A DNA stretch of 64,000 nt. Source: Edaphochlamys debaryana. Lineage: Eukaryota; Chlorophyta; Chlorophyceae; Chlamydomonadales. A program made the translations under genes and the position numbers. The DNA lies in contig JAEHOE010000151.1 of the NCBI GenBank assembly GCA_016858145.1, positions 186,001 through 250,000 on the forward strand. Direction: 5' to 3'. Below, piece after piece: positions 53,569 through 64,000 of this stretch (position 1 is its first letter; every line of letters begins with the position of its first letter). The notes beneath the pieces are model-generated. The model saw only the letters and a program-made list of their open reading frames with translations, was not told the origin of the DNA and did not search any database.

Positions 53569-55154
53569 GGGGCCCTAACGGAGGCCCTAACGGAGCGTGT
53601 TCCCTCTGGGGGGCTGATCCCCTGACTCCGTTGACCTTGACCGGCCTCACATGACCGGCATCCCGAGCTGAGAGGACTGTGGGGCATAGGTTGCCTACGG
53701 CATTTGAGCGAGCGGCGAGAGGCAAACGGGATGCGTTATTATATATTAACTGTGACCAATTGATCTTGATCTGTGGTCAGAGCGCGGAAATCCGTCATCC
53801 TCATCCTAAGTTGGTCCAGGGTGACGCTGTGCAGTGCCTGGTCGATAGGTTACAAGACGGTTGGGCCAAGCCGAACCATGGACGTTGTATGTGCATTATG
53901 CCTGATGGCGGGCAACACAAGTAGGGCTTCGGACTGCGGGTGACTTATTGCTAAGCGCTGCGGAGCGCCTTTATGTTCAGCAGCAGCAGTCCTCGGTAAA
54001 TACCATGCAGAGAGGTTGCATGGTGCTTGAATGCCAAACGGTTCCTGGCCAGGGCCCCTGCATGGTAGGCTGACATGTGTTATGGGCTATGCACCAACTG
54101 AGGAAGACTAGTGTCCGGACGAGGCCATTTGGCCATGTCACTTGTCAGGTTAGCTCACACAACGCACTCTCGAGTGCACCTGCAGTCTGCCGGGGGCCGC
54201 CAGAGCCGGCCTGGTGGCCTCCCGCAGCACCTGCAACCCCTCTGGAGGCGAGGACTGCAGCTTCAGCTCAAGGAGAAAGCGTAGCGTACCGTTAGTCGGT
54301 TGCTGATCATGCCAAGTGCTTGGTTGTGGAGCGTAGTAGGGCGTGAGCCGCGAAATACAGTACGCAGACCTGTGGGGAACGTGGGAGGGCACGTCGCACG
54401 TGATGGCGAGGGGAAAGGGATTTCGGGGGTGGAAGCACACGCGATTCGAGGCAAGGGAGGGAAAGCGAGTAGCCGGGGGTGGCAAGTCCTCGCGTTAGGG
54501 CGCCAGTGAGGGCGAGGGTGCACACGATTTAGGGAAAGGGAAAGGGAGGGAGGGCGAGTAGTCGGGGGCGGTAAGCCACAAGGGACCCTGAGGGGAGCAG
54601 GGGCCCACTACTCGATGCAGTTTGCCGTAGAAGTGTAAGTCCCGCCCGCCCTGGCTCGCCCTGGCACTTCCACGTGTACTGCGCACGCCGACAGAGCATG
54701 CTCTTGCCTCCCCGCAAGGACACGCGTGGCGGATGAGGGCGGATGCCCGGGGCCATCCCTCCGGTTCAACGCACCAGTCCCAGGACTGACTCCACATGTT
54801 ATCCTGCACCGTCTGAATCGTAGTCCTTATTACGCCTGTTCTGCCTCTGGGGTATAACCTCGGCCCCGGCCCGTTGAGCTCGTCGATATCGTGGGCTTCG
54901 ACGCGCCCAGTAAGTTCCGGCCGGACCCCTCCCCCCGCCACTCCCAAACACGCCTGCAACAAAATGGTGTGGAAGAGGCAGGCTGGGCTGCGGCCGGGCC
55001 CATGCGTGCTCATTGGGCCGGGCCTGGGCCCGACGATGGAGACGACCGCAGTCAACACGGGGCCAAGACTCGGCACGCAGCATACAATGCTCAATACCAT
55101 TCACGGAGCCACTCCGTAACCTTGCAGCTCTGTCAGGAGACGGGCTTGCAAGCC
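53569..55154. other. Intergenic region with weak repeats
   Basis: The 3' flank of kinase A, then the promoter of the next gene. Two diverged direct repeats of about 60 bp occur at 54427-54486 and 54513-54574, sharing GCGAGTAG-CGGGGG blocks. No exon recognised, though an upstream exon of the next gene cannot be excluded. Confidence 0.4.
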
Positions 55155-58100
55155 ATGGCGCACCAGGGTGTGCATCCGCACTCGCTCTTCCCACCCTTCT
55201 CAGCAAAGGAGGATGACGGCTACTCCCTGAGGCTTGAGGTGAGCTCTGGGCCGGCGAGAGCGCGAAGCTCATATTCTTTGGCCGCGATACAGCTTCCTGC
55301 TCTCGGTTCACGTTTAACGCGAGCTTGTGGCTGGCTGCACTATGTGACCTACGCTTGCAGCTCGTCGCGGGTCAGGTCCACCCCATTCCTCCACCGCGCA
55401 CTATATCAGAGGGATCCACATTCCCGCGCTGGTAGGAAAGACGGAGGGAAAGGAAAGGAAGGGAAGGGGCGCCCCGAGGTGGCTTCGGGCAACCGTGGGG
55501 CAAACATCATCTCCCCGGGACTAACAGGCCCTTCCTGCTTCCCGCTTCCCCTTTCAGCGCCTTCCAGACGCTGCACGTCGCCGCTCACTACTGTGCAACA
55601 CTCAAGGAGGTAAGCGCGCTCACGCTGGCAGCTCGCGTGGACGCGTGTGAGGGTTCACAGGACCCCTTGCCGCGGGCCCGGTTTGCCCCTGTTCCCCACC
55701 GTTGCCCAACACCCTTTCCCCCTTGGAATCCACAGTTCGTGACTGTGCTCCTGCGGGAACCAGAGCTCGAGGCTGCTATTACAGCCAAGGGCCTGGAGAC
55801 GCCCTTCCTCACCATAATCGCGCAAGCCACACGGGCCTTCATCCGTGAGGGCTACGCGCAGCCCCCCAGCTTGAGCGGCGTTCCCCTTGCCGCGTACCGC
55901 GTGTGGGCGGCCTTCACCTTCTGCTACTTTCGCGGCGTCCACAAGGCCGTCAGCTGCCCCAAAAATGCAGTGGACCGCAAGAAGCTGGAGGATGGCGCCA
56001 TCGAGGACGGACTCGCGTCCTGGCTCAAGCGCTTGGTGGGCCACACCGGCTGGCAGCAGGGCGCAGGCGCGGGCGCAGGTGGAGGCCTGAGGAGCTGGGT
56101 CGCGGGTATGTGGCAGCGCCTGAGCCTGGACCCGAACGTCAGGGCGGCCGCACTGGCGGACCAGATACCGGAAAGGTGCGGCGCGGCGCCCAGAATGTGT
56201 CCAGAGGACAGCGAGCCCAAGTGCTACCGTATTGCGGGAGGCGGCGCATAGGCTTAGCTACCCCTTAATCTTGTACGTGCCTGACTTTGCTTGTGCCCTC
56301 CTCCGCCGGCCTTTCCTGCTCACGTGCTTGCAGGACCGTGGTGCAGAGGCCCGCGTCAAACGAGGCCGAGGCCAAGTACACACCCATCTACCCGCTCTAC
56401 CTGACCAACGGTTACGACCGTAACCGCTACAAGGTGCGTGGCGGTGACCGGCTGGGGGCAGGCCGCCAGCAGAGGCTCTCCACTGCTGAGCGGTAGCATC
56501 AGTGGCTTGGCCCATGCGTGTCGGAGGGGCAGGCAGGGAGTTGGCGATGGATGCTGTGAGGGTAAAGCGGCACCGCACACCTCTCAATCCTTCCCCTCCT
56601 GCGTCTTCTTAACCCTCACGCATCGCCCCCTCCTCTCCCCAGCTGAGCGAGCTGAGCCCAAACAACATTGCAGTGACAGGAGGTGAGCCAAGGGGAACGG
56701 GCGGGGCCGGCACTGCGCATCCCCTTACATGCCGAGCATACCTCTACCGGACAGTACAACTTCCCCTGCCTCCCTGCGCCAAAGTGGGCTCAAGTGGACT
56801 CACGTCAACCCAACGCAGCACAGAGCAACCTAACTCTCCCTGCCCCCCTGCCCCCCTGCCGCCCGACCCCAAGGCGCGTGTGGCGTGCCCGCGGGCTACA
56901 GCAGCTCCAGCAACAGCGCCATCGGGCTCCTGGCGCTGAGCGACATGCTGGCCGCGTTCAAGCAGGTGCGCGAGCGGGTGTGCGTGCTTGGGGAGGAGGT
57001 GGGGGTGTACACAGACGGGGAGGCTTGTTGCAAGCGTAAAGCGGAGGGCAGGCGAAGGGCAAGCTGGGATAGCGCGTCACCGGGGCCTGGTACAGCCTGA
57101 TGCCCGCTCTGAAGCTCTTCTGGTGCCTGGGTTCTGCTGCCCTGCCCTCACCAGGCGGTCGAGGGGAAACCCAAGGATGACAAGTCCAGGCTGGCCAGCG
57201 CGCTGCGGGACGAGGTGCTGCAGCGCGCCTCGGCGCCGCCGGCCGACCAGCCGGACCCTCTGTCCTCTGCCGAGCACGCTGCCTACCGCCCCCACCTGAC
57301 GGCCTGCGTGCTGGGCTGGGCGGACGCCCTCGACTGCACGGCCCGCTGGGTGGACAGCGCGGCGCAGTGCGCGGCGCAGGCGGGCATCGGCAGCCCCCAG
57401 GCGCCCGTGCTGCCGGCCGCTGCGCTGCTGCAGCTGCTCTCGGACCAGCCGGAGATGCCCCCGGGGCTCCAGGCCACAGGCTCGCCCCTGCCCTCCCCCT
57501 ACAACCTCTCCCGGCCGGAGTCGCCCCTCGCCGGCGGCGAGGGGCAGCCCCTCCGGGAGTTCTGCTCCCGCTCCACCAACCCGTCGCCGCCGTTGGCGTC
57601 GCCCCAGCACTCGGCCCCGTCGCCCACGGCGCGCGCGGCCAGCGCCGCGTTGGCAGCGGCGGCGTTCTGCGGCACGCGCCCGAGCGGCAGCATGGAGCTG
57701 ATAAACACGGGCGTGGGCCAACTGGCGCTGGCGGAGTCGGGCCAGCTGCCCCACGCGCCCACTCCGCTGGGGGTCCTCCGCCAGCTGCGGGTGGTCCTCG
57801 CGCACGCGGCAGTCACAGCCGAGCCCCTGGCGGCCTCGCACCCGGCCTTGGCGCAAGGCGTGCGCGCGCTGCAGGCGAGCGTGGCCGCGGCGGTGCAGGC
57901 GGCGGAGGCAGGCGCCGCCGAGGGGCCCCTGCGGCCGCCCGTGACGTCGTGGGGCGCCGTGCGGGTGGAAGCTGGGCCCGGCACTGCTGCGGGGCCGTCG
58001 GGCAGCCAGTGGGCGCCCGCGGCGGCTGGGCGGGCCGACGGCATGATGGGGCTCATGGAGAGCTCACTGGGCGGAGGCATGGAGGCGTCCCTGTGGGGGG

Positions 58101-59029
58101 CGCCCTACGCGGCCGCAGCAGCGCCGCAGCAGTTGGTGGCGCAAGGGGCGGGGCAGCTGCAGGGCACTCTGCCGAGCAGCGCGGCGTCAGGCCCGGCGCA
58201 GCCGGGCCACAACGCGGGCCGGGAGGTGGAGCTCGCAAGCGGTCTCACTGCGGCCATGAGCGCACCGCCGGCGCTCTTCAACCGCCGCCTGGGGAGCGCG
58301 CTCAAAGCCAACTCGGCGTGCGCCATCAACGACTCGGGCTCGGGCTCGGGCTTCCAGCAGTTCCTCACGGACATCCTGGCCCCAGGATCGACGCTCGCAG
58401 GCGCCGCCGCAGGGGCGGCGGGTGGCAGCCAGGAAGCGCGGGTCCCAACGGGGCCGGCATGTCCGCCCCGGCGTCCGCCTCAACCCATGGGCATCTTCCA
58501 GGGTAACCTCATACCAGGGTTCGATCAGGCCTACCCGGCCGGTGCCCCGTGTGCGGCAGGTGGCGGCGGGGCGATGGCGATGGAGACCTCTCAGGGAGGG
58601 CTCAGCGCCGCGGCCCCGCTGGCACACGCCCTCACCGCCCCGCCGGCGATGGCAGCGAGGCCAGTTCCGCCGGTCCAGCCCCCGCCGGTGCTGCCCCCGC
58701 CGCCTGTGCCGCCGCCGCCCCGGCGCAACGTGTTCGACGACCCCAACCTGCTCCCACCGGGGCCGCTTCCGGCGCCGATGCTGCGGGGCCCAAGCGACCA
58801 CGTGGCTCGCCCATGCGACCGGAGTCGCGAGAGGGAGCGCAGCGGGGCCCACGGGCGAGGCGGTTGGGACGAGCGCGGCGAGCGGAGCCGGGGCTACGAC
58901 CTCCTCTCGCCAGGCACAGACGGTCTCCCTGCGGATGTGTACATGAGCCTGGGCTCGCTGGCGGACCTGGAGCACTTCGGAAGCATCGTGGCGGAGGGGC
59001 CCGGTGCCCTGGCAGGGGGGCGCTTCTGA
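55155..59029 (+). CDS. Unrecognised protein with long Ala/Pro/Gly-rich C-terminus
   Basis: I do not recognise this family. Seven exons in phase give 890 residues: 55155-55238, 55568-55609, 55736-56175, 56334-56433, 56643-56682, 56874-56965, 57155-59029. The first 280 or so residues look folded: FVTVLLREPELEAAITAKG, then AAYRVWAAFTFCYFRGVHKA, a Lys/Asp segment, and YTPIYPLYLTNGYDRNRYK. The last exon (624 codons) is mostly low complexity, with polyproline (PPVLPPPPVPPPPRRNVFDD) and an RSRERERSG stretch, and a conserved-looking end, VYMSLGSLADLEHFGS. No signal or membrane segment. The start codon is uncertain; more 5' exons may exist. Confidence 0.6.
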
Positions 59030-60257
59030 GAGCCTGCCAGGCCCTCGGATGCTCGTGAGTGATCGAGGTGTTCGGGCTGACGTGAGTGACCTGGTGTTGG
59101 GGCGGGGTCTTGGCATTGGCGCTGATGACGGGGTTGCGAAGAGTGATTGGGACGCGGCACAGCTGCGCCGACGGCATGCCGGCAACAAGCAGACGCCGGG
59201 CGCGTTGTGGGCGCGGGGGCCTCGAGCATGGTATTATGGAAGTTGTTGCAAGTGACCTTGTCCCTGGGTATCGAATCATTTTGTGCTGCACGCGTGCGTC
59301 TTAGTTGCGGCGAGTGGACACCGCGCGTCGGTGCGTGTTGAGGGGCGCGGTGGCGGGGTGACAACGTTGTTGCAAGTCTGCTGGGACTGTGAGGGGCATG
59401 GGGGATGCGGTCCATCAAGAGGGAGCTGTGGGGATTGGCGGGCTAGTACTGGGGCTCCTGCTTCGTTGATTCATGCACGGGGATGGGAGAGAGGCCGTTG
59501 ATAAGGCACGAGCTGGTGGATGGGGGGCCTCCGGGTGGGGGCACGGTGCGGGTGTGCATGGGGAGGGGCCTCGCTTTGGCAACCGTCATGTGCTGCGCAT
59601 GTTCTGCCGCGCACGAAGTCCACAGCACCCAAGTTGAGTTGCAGCGCCAAGGCATACAACTGTGATAAGTGTACGTCCAGACGTGTTCTGTTCTATGGTG
59701 TTCTGATGGAGATGCGGGCTAGGGAGTCCTGACTAATGGGGACGATTCTGAACTTGACCCTAAGAAGCGTTCGCCGTTGTTGGTGCAAGAAAGGGCAGTC
59801 CGGCGGCCCAGGGAAGCATTTCTTGCCATCAGGGGAACAAACGCCGGTGCGGCTGGAGGAGTAGAATGGGCGGGCAGACCGATGCCGCTGTCGAGCGGAC
59901 AATGTGAGGAAGGGGGGATGTGGGGATGTTGGTTGAGGGGACCTCGAAGGGGCGGCGTGTCGACTGTGCAAGAGGCCAGCCAGAGACAAGCGCGTGCGAG
60001 GTTTGCTGTACCTAGCCACGGTTTCGCGCCCTGGGTCCCACTCCCAGAAGGTGGCGACTGTTGGTGACACAAACCCTAAAGGGCGGGTCCCCACTCTTTC
60101 ATCTCTGACCCCACTGTGCCGGCGTTGGCAGGCCCAGACGAGGCCCATGCCAGTTGAACACGCCCGCCGCTTGTAGACGCTTCTTCTCCTCTCCTCCCGC
60201 CTCCACTGATGACACACGCGTGCTCGCTTTACAAGGCTTTCGTTGCAAACGCCAAAC
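59030..60257. other. Intergenic region, no gene recognised
   Basis: Holds the 3' UTR of the unknown gene and the promoter of kinase B. No TGTAA was found on the plus strand here. Confidence 0.45.
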
Positions 60258-63037
60258 ATGTCTCCTGGCACCGATCGCCTTGTCGTTCCGGTCACCCGGC
60301 TCGGGCTACCAGCAGCAAGCTTTGAGGGTCAAGCTGCAAGGCTTGGTAGTGGAAGCTTCAGCGAGGCAAGACTGGACGCATTCTGCCAGGATGCCAGGGT
60401 GTTTTGATTGGTCTGCCTGCGAAGAAGTGCAACAGAGTGGAGACGCTAGCTCTGGCTAGCCACAAGCTACTGGGCAATATGGAAAGCGCAGCGGAAATCT
60501 CTGTCGCGCGTCGGCTTGCAGGTTTGGCTGTGCCAACGCCGTTTCAAAGGCGGCGAGCTCCAGCGCGTGGCCGTCAAGATACTCAAGGTACAGCGTGAAG
60601 TGTGCAGATGTTGGGCCTCGCACTGGTTCAGCGTGCGGGTTTGGCGCCTTGCCGCCTCGTGAAGGCCCCCGCGGCCCCCCACCTCGCGCCCCCATCCCCC
60701 ACCCGCACCGCGCAGAAGCCGCTGGCCCAATGCAGCGACGACGAGCTGACCTGGCTGAGCCGCGAGGCCATCAACCAGGGAGGCCTTGCCCAACACCACG
60801 TGTGCCAGCTGCTCGAGGTGGGTTGGGCTTCAATCGTTGGGCCAAGGGCACACGAGGAAACGGGAAAGGCAGGTGCGCGCTGATGTGGGTCGCGTGACAG
60901 CGGCCGCCTGCAAGCCTGCCTTCCCACATGCGTCCCCAGGTTGGCTTGACGCAGCGGGTGGAGCGGCTGTCAGCTGAACACGACGGCCGCGAGCGCATCT
61001 ACCTGGTGCGTGGGGCGTGGGGGCGGATGGCTTGTGACAAGGCGAGGGCAGCAGAGCAGAGGCATGGTGATTGCTGCCTTGCGGTTCACAGCTCGTGAGG
61101 GCAGTGGCAAGCGTTCACAGGCCAGGAGAGTCGAATCCTTTGCGCATCCCAGGTGCTCGAGTACGCGGAGGGGGGGACACTCCGAGAGTACCTGATTGCC
61201 CGTGGCGGCAAGCTGGAGGAGAAGTGGGCCCGGTGGTTTTTCCTGCAGCTGGTGAGCCATGACGTGGCGCAGTGGCTCAAAGTATTCTTCGGGGGGCTTG
61301 TACTACCGTATGTGTGTCTTTTGTGTGGCTTCTGTGCGCCGTGGCCGAATGGGTCAAGGATGTCGACGCCGTGGGCTCTGTTTCCTAACCGCCAGGGGAG
61401 TCCGCGTCATCCTGGCACAACGAGCCCGGCTCTGCATTCCCTCCGTTCTTCCCCCGCAGCTTAGCGGCCTGAGATACTGCCATGCGCACAGCGTCTTTAA
61501 CCGGTAAGCGGTCTGCGGAAGCTCCACCCAACTGCCTTGTGCTGCTCCGGGTTACTCTTGCGCGAGCATGCGGCTGATGCCCCGACAAAGCGCCTCGGCG
61601 TGCGCCGCCCTTTTAGCACACCCTGCCTCGGACGCCCCTCTCCTCAGAGACATCAAGCCCTCAAACTGCCTCATGTCCGCCAGCTCGGGCAACGTTCTTC
61701 TGAAGGTGAGGCTGGAGGACGGCCCCACGTGTGCCGCAGACCCACGCAAAGAGAGCAGGAGCGTGTCCGCTGTACCGATCAACCGACACGGGCAGGTTAG
61801 ACCCGCACTTCCTTGGCTTGTCACGCAGGTGGCGGACTTCGGGCTCAGCAAGTGCCCCCACATTCATGGAGAACTGAGCAGCCAAGTGGGCACCCTGCTC
61901 TACATGGCGCCGGAGGTGTACGACAGGAATCTGCAAGACGCGCAGGGGCCCTACGACGGGGGCAAGGTGGACGGTAAGGGCGTGCGTGCGGGGCAGTCAG
62001 AACCAAAGTGATGTGAATCTCGACAAAGCAGTATCTGGTGCCGTGCCGCCCGCGTGTCGTCTTGCTGCTAAACATCCTAGCACCCGCCCTGGTACTTACC
62101 TCTCCGCAGTGTACAGCTGCGGTGTCACGTTGGCCGAGGTGGGGACGGGGTGGTTACGGCGAGGCCCGCCTGGCCTCGAGACGTCCATCCCCCGGCAATG
62201 GGATGCGTGACGGCCTCCCCCGCCACCCGTCGTGCCCTGCCCACAGATGGTTGTTGGCCGGCCCCCCTTCTACGTCAACCCCCAGAGCGGGGCTCCGCTG
62301 AACACGTTCGCCACAGACCGCACGACCTACGCCATCCTGCAAGCCAACAAGGCGGCGGGCCTCATGTGGCCCCGGAACGAGGCGCTGGCACTCCCCGAGG
62401 ACCTGCGGGACCTCCTGGAGGGGATGCTGCGGCCCAGGCCCCAGGAGCGGCTCAGCCTGGCCCAGGTGAGAAGGCCGGTGCTTCGAGCTGCAAGGCAGGG
62501 CCGTCACCGCCACCCTCAGGTCAACACACTCAGATCCAAAGCCGTACCCGAGCTTGTCCATGCGGTCCAGCAGGTCCATGGCTTGCGACATGCGGCGGCT
62601 CTCTATGTGATTGGCTATGTGTGTATGAAATATTGGTGAAAAAGGTGCACGGTTTGCCTGGCCCAGGTCCTGGCCCACCCCTGGAGCCGGAGGGACGTCA
62701 AGGAGGCGGTGCTTGCCCACCTGGACAACGAGCTGCCGACCCCGACCGCCGCACACGCGGTGAGGCCGGACAGTGACAGGACACAAGTGGAAGTGATATC
62801 CACACATGTTCTTCAGAGCTAGGGCGTAGCTGTTGGTGGGGGTCCTAGCGGAGGCGAGCCCCTGCTCAGTTGTCTCCGTTCGGCGGCGTCATGGCGCTTC
62901 CGGACTGAGCCCCCGTGCCCCTCCCCGCGCCCCCCTTAATCTCTCTGAAGGCTTTCGCAGCGAACTTCAGAGCATATGTGGACCAGCAATTCGCCTTCTT
63001 CTTGGCGCAGCCCTGCCGCCAGGCCCTGCAGCGCTAG
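60258..63037 (+). CDS. Serine/threonine protein kinase B (NRD type)
   Basis: Paralogue of kinase A with all introns at the same positions and phases. Exons: 60258-60365, 60522-60587, 60716-60817, 60940-61005, 61153-61251, 61460-61503, 61648-61705, 61829-61973, 62110-62138, 62247-62465, 62667-62759, 62951-63037; 371 residues. Features: LGSGSFSEVW, VAVKIL, VLEYAEGGTLREYL, NRDIKPSN, VADFGLSKC, YMAPEVYD. Exon 10 has clearly diverged from A (TFATDRTTYAILQANKAAG against MDHKRDQHLLLTNKAAG). Intron 1 again has a GC donor (GAG/GCAAGA). Likely cytosolic; target unknown. Confidence 0.85.
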
Positions 63038-64000
63038 GCGCATTGCGGCCTTGCTGCCAGGTGCTGCTCAGCGGAACTGATGACGGTGAAGGACAACGTG
63101 GAAGTGGGGGAGGGGTTATGGGGCTGCAGTTATGGAGTGTTGTGACTGTTGTCAACACGCGCGTGACACCGAGGCTGCGGGCGCCCTTAGTCTTCCTTGA
63201 CGTTTGCGTGAAGATGACACTCGTTTAGTGGAAAAGGTGCGGCCCACCGGGCGGCGAAACTGCATTGCGCTGGCACTGGCACTTGACTAGCCCTGAGGTC
63301 GGTCACATTTCGCGCTGGCACTTGCTGGAGTTGCTGCTCAAGAACCAACCTTCGACTATGACGTTACCTGTTCGGTAGCTGTGTGGTGCTCGAGAACTGA
63401 CCCTCTGGCATATCGCTGAGCTGCGCACGTGCACAGCAGTTCGGGCTTTGGGAGAGCGGAATAATGGGCTGGATGGGTGGGCCCCACCCGGGGGCCGCAG
63501 GGTGAGGGAAGTGGAAGTGGAAGGATTGTGTGTCCCACAAATCTTTTGAGTTATGTTCCTTACTGCTAACTTGCTGATCCTGGCTGGAGACAATGGGGTG
63601 CCGTGGGAAGATTGCGTGTCCCACAGGCGAAACACAAGCGGTAGGGATAAGGAAACTAATGGCTCTTGTTGAGAACAAATGTGTCTATCTGGGTCGTGAC
63701 TAGGCCCCCGGCCGGCTGTGCCATGTTGCGGCATGACCGTCATACTCTATGACTACTCGGTATTCAGTCTCGAGCACCACTCGTCTTAGTCTTTAGCAGT
63801 CTTGTCAGCTCCGCCACCCCTGACTGAGGTCCCCAAATCTGATACATACGCATGGAGCTACGGTCCATGACAGCACTCCACAAAAGCAACGCTCGGCGCA
63901 GTCTCGCACCTATGCAGTGAGCTGAGTACCTCATTCCGCACTGCACCATTCGCATCGTCTGTCCTAGCTTTCCCCTTCTATCCCCTTTCCTCAAACGCCC
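63038..64000. other. No gene recognised
   Basis: The 3' flank of kinase B to the window end. A TGTGTCCCAC-type motif recurs near 63526 and 63614 with similar flanks. No coding exon seen. Confidence 0.45.

Noticed and set aside
54891..55613. 240-codon frame as the start of the unknown gene
   Set aside because: Its end reads through an intron with a good GTGAGC donor. Only the part from 55155 joins in phase to the following exons.

Overview
This is nuclear DNA from a GC-rich green alga. The best guess is a chlorophycean/volvocine alga close to Chlamydomonas or Volvox. Four things support this. Genes are split by many short introns with GTGAGN/GTGCGN donors and C-rich tracts before CAG acceptors. 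Likely 3' ends carry the green-algal TGTAA signal. A nuclear gene encodes the cytochrome b6f subunit PetM with a transit peptide. There is a tandem pair of FEA1/H43-like secreted iron-assimilation genes. I saw no bacterial operons, rRNA, tRNA or CRISPR arrays. All gene models were spliced by eye, using splice consensus, reading phase and protein similarity recalled from memory; no search was run.

Layout, left to right. (1) 0.5-7.2 kb, minus: a 13-exon taxilin gene whose 2.97-kb intron 5 holds a two-exon gene on the opposite strand, a partial copy of that gene's 3' end, and direct repeats. (2) 7.5-8.7 kb, plus: SRP9, divergent from taxilin. (3) 10.2-12.2 kb, minus: a plastid-type rhomboid lacking the catalytic-serine motif. 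(4) 12.8-15.6 kb, minus: a leucine-rich-repeat-like protein. (5) 17.0-17.5 kb, plus: PETM. (6) 18.5 kb: a broken antisense fragment of the neighbouring kinesin gene. (7) 19.4-25.6 kb, minus: a 16-exon kinesin with a one-base frame break in exon 13. (8) 26.3 kb, plus: a 90-residue hydrophilic protein.

(9) 27.6-39 kb is the most coherent block. A DOMON-cytochrome b561 gene (minus, with a secreted polyproline linker) lies head to head with the first of two tandem FEA-like genes (plus). CYBDOM proteins can act as transmembrane ferric reductases and FEA proteins bind iron in the periplasm, so the block looks like an iron-acquisition cluster. The FEA duplication carries its promoter, its 3' UTR and a broken LysM-like fragment. 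Its 3' halves, introns included, are almost identical, which suggests gene conversion. (10) 40.2-41.5 kb, minus: a protein with one ankyrin-like repeat and four LysM-like repeats, divergent from (11) 41.9-45.4 kb, plus, an ankyrin-repeat protein kinase. (12) 46.8-49.0 kb, minus: a second LRR-like protein.

(13) 49.8-63 kb: a kinase fragment (minus) and two paralogous 12-exon kinases (plus, 50.8-53.6 and 60.3-63.0 kb). Both kinases have NRD in place of HRD, a GC-AG first intron, and unusually conserved intron patches. Between them is an unrecognised gene for about 890 residues with a very long Ala/Pro/Gly-rich tail. The last kilobase holds nothing I can identify.
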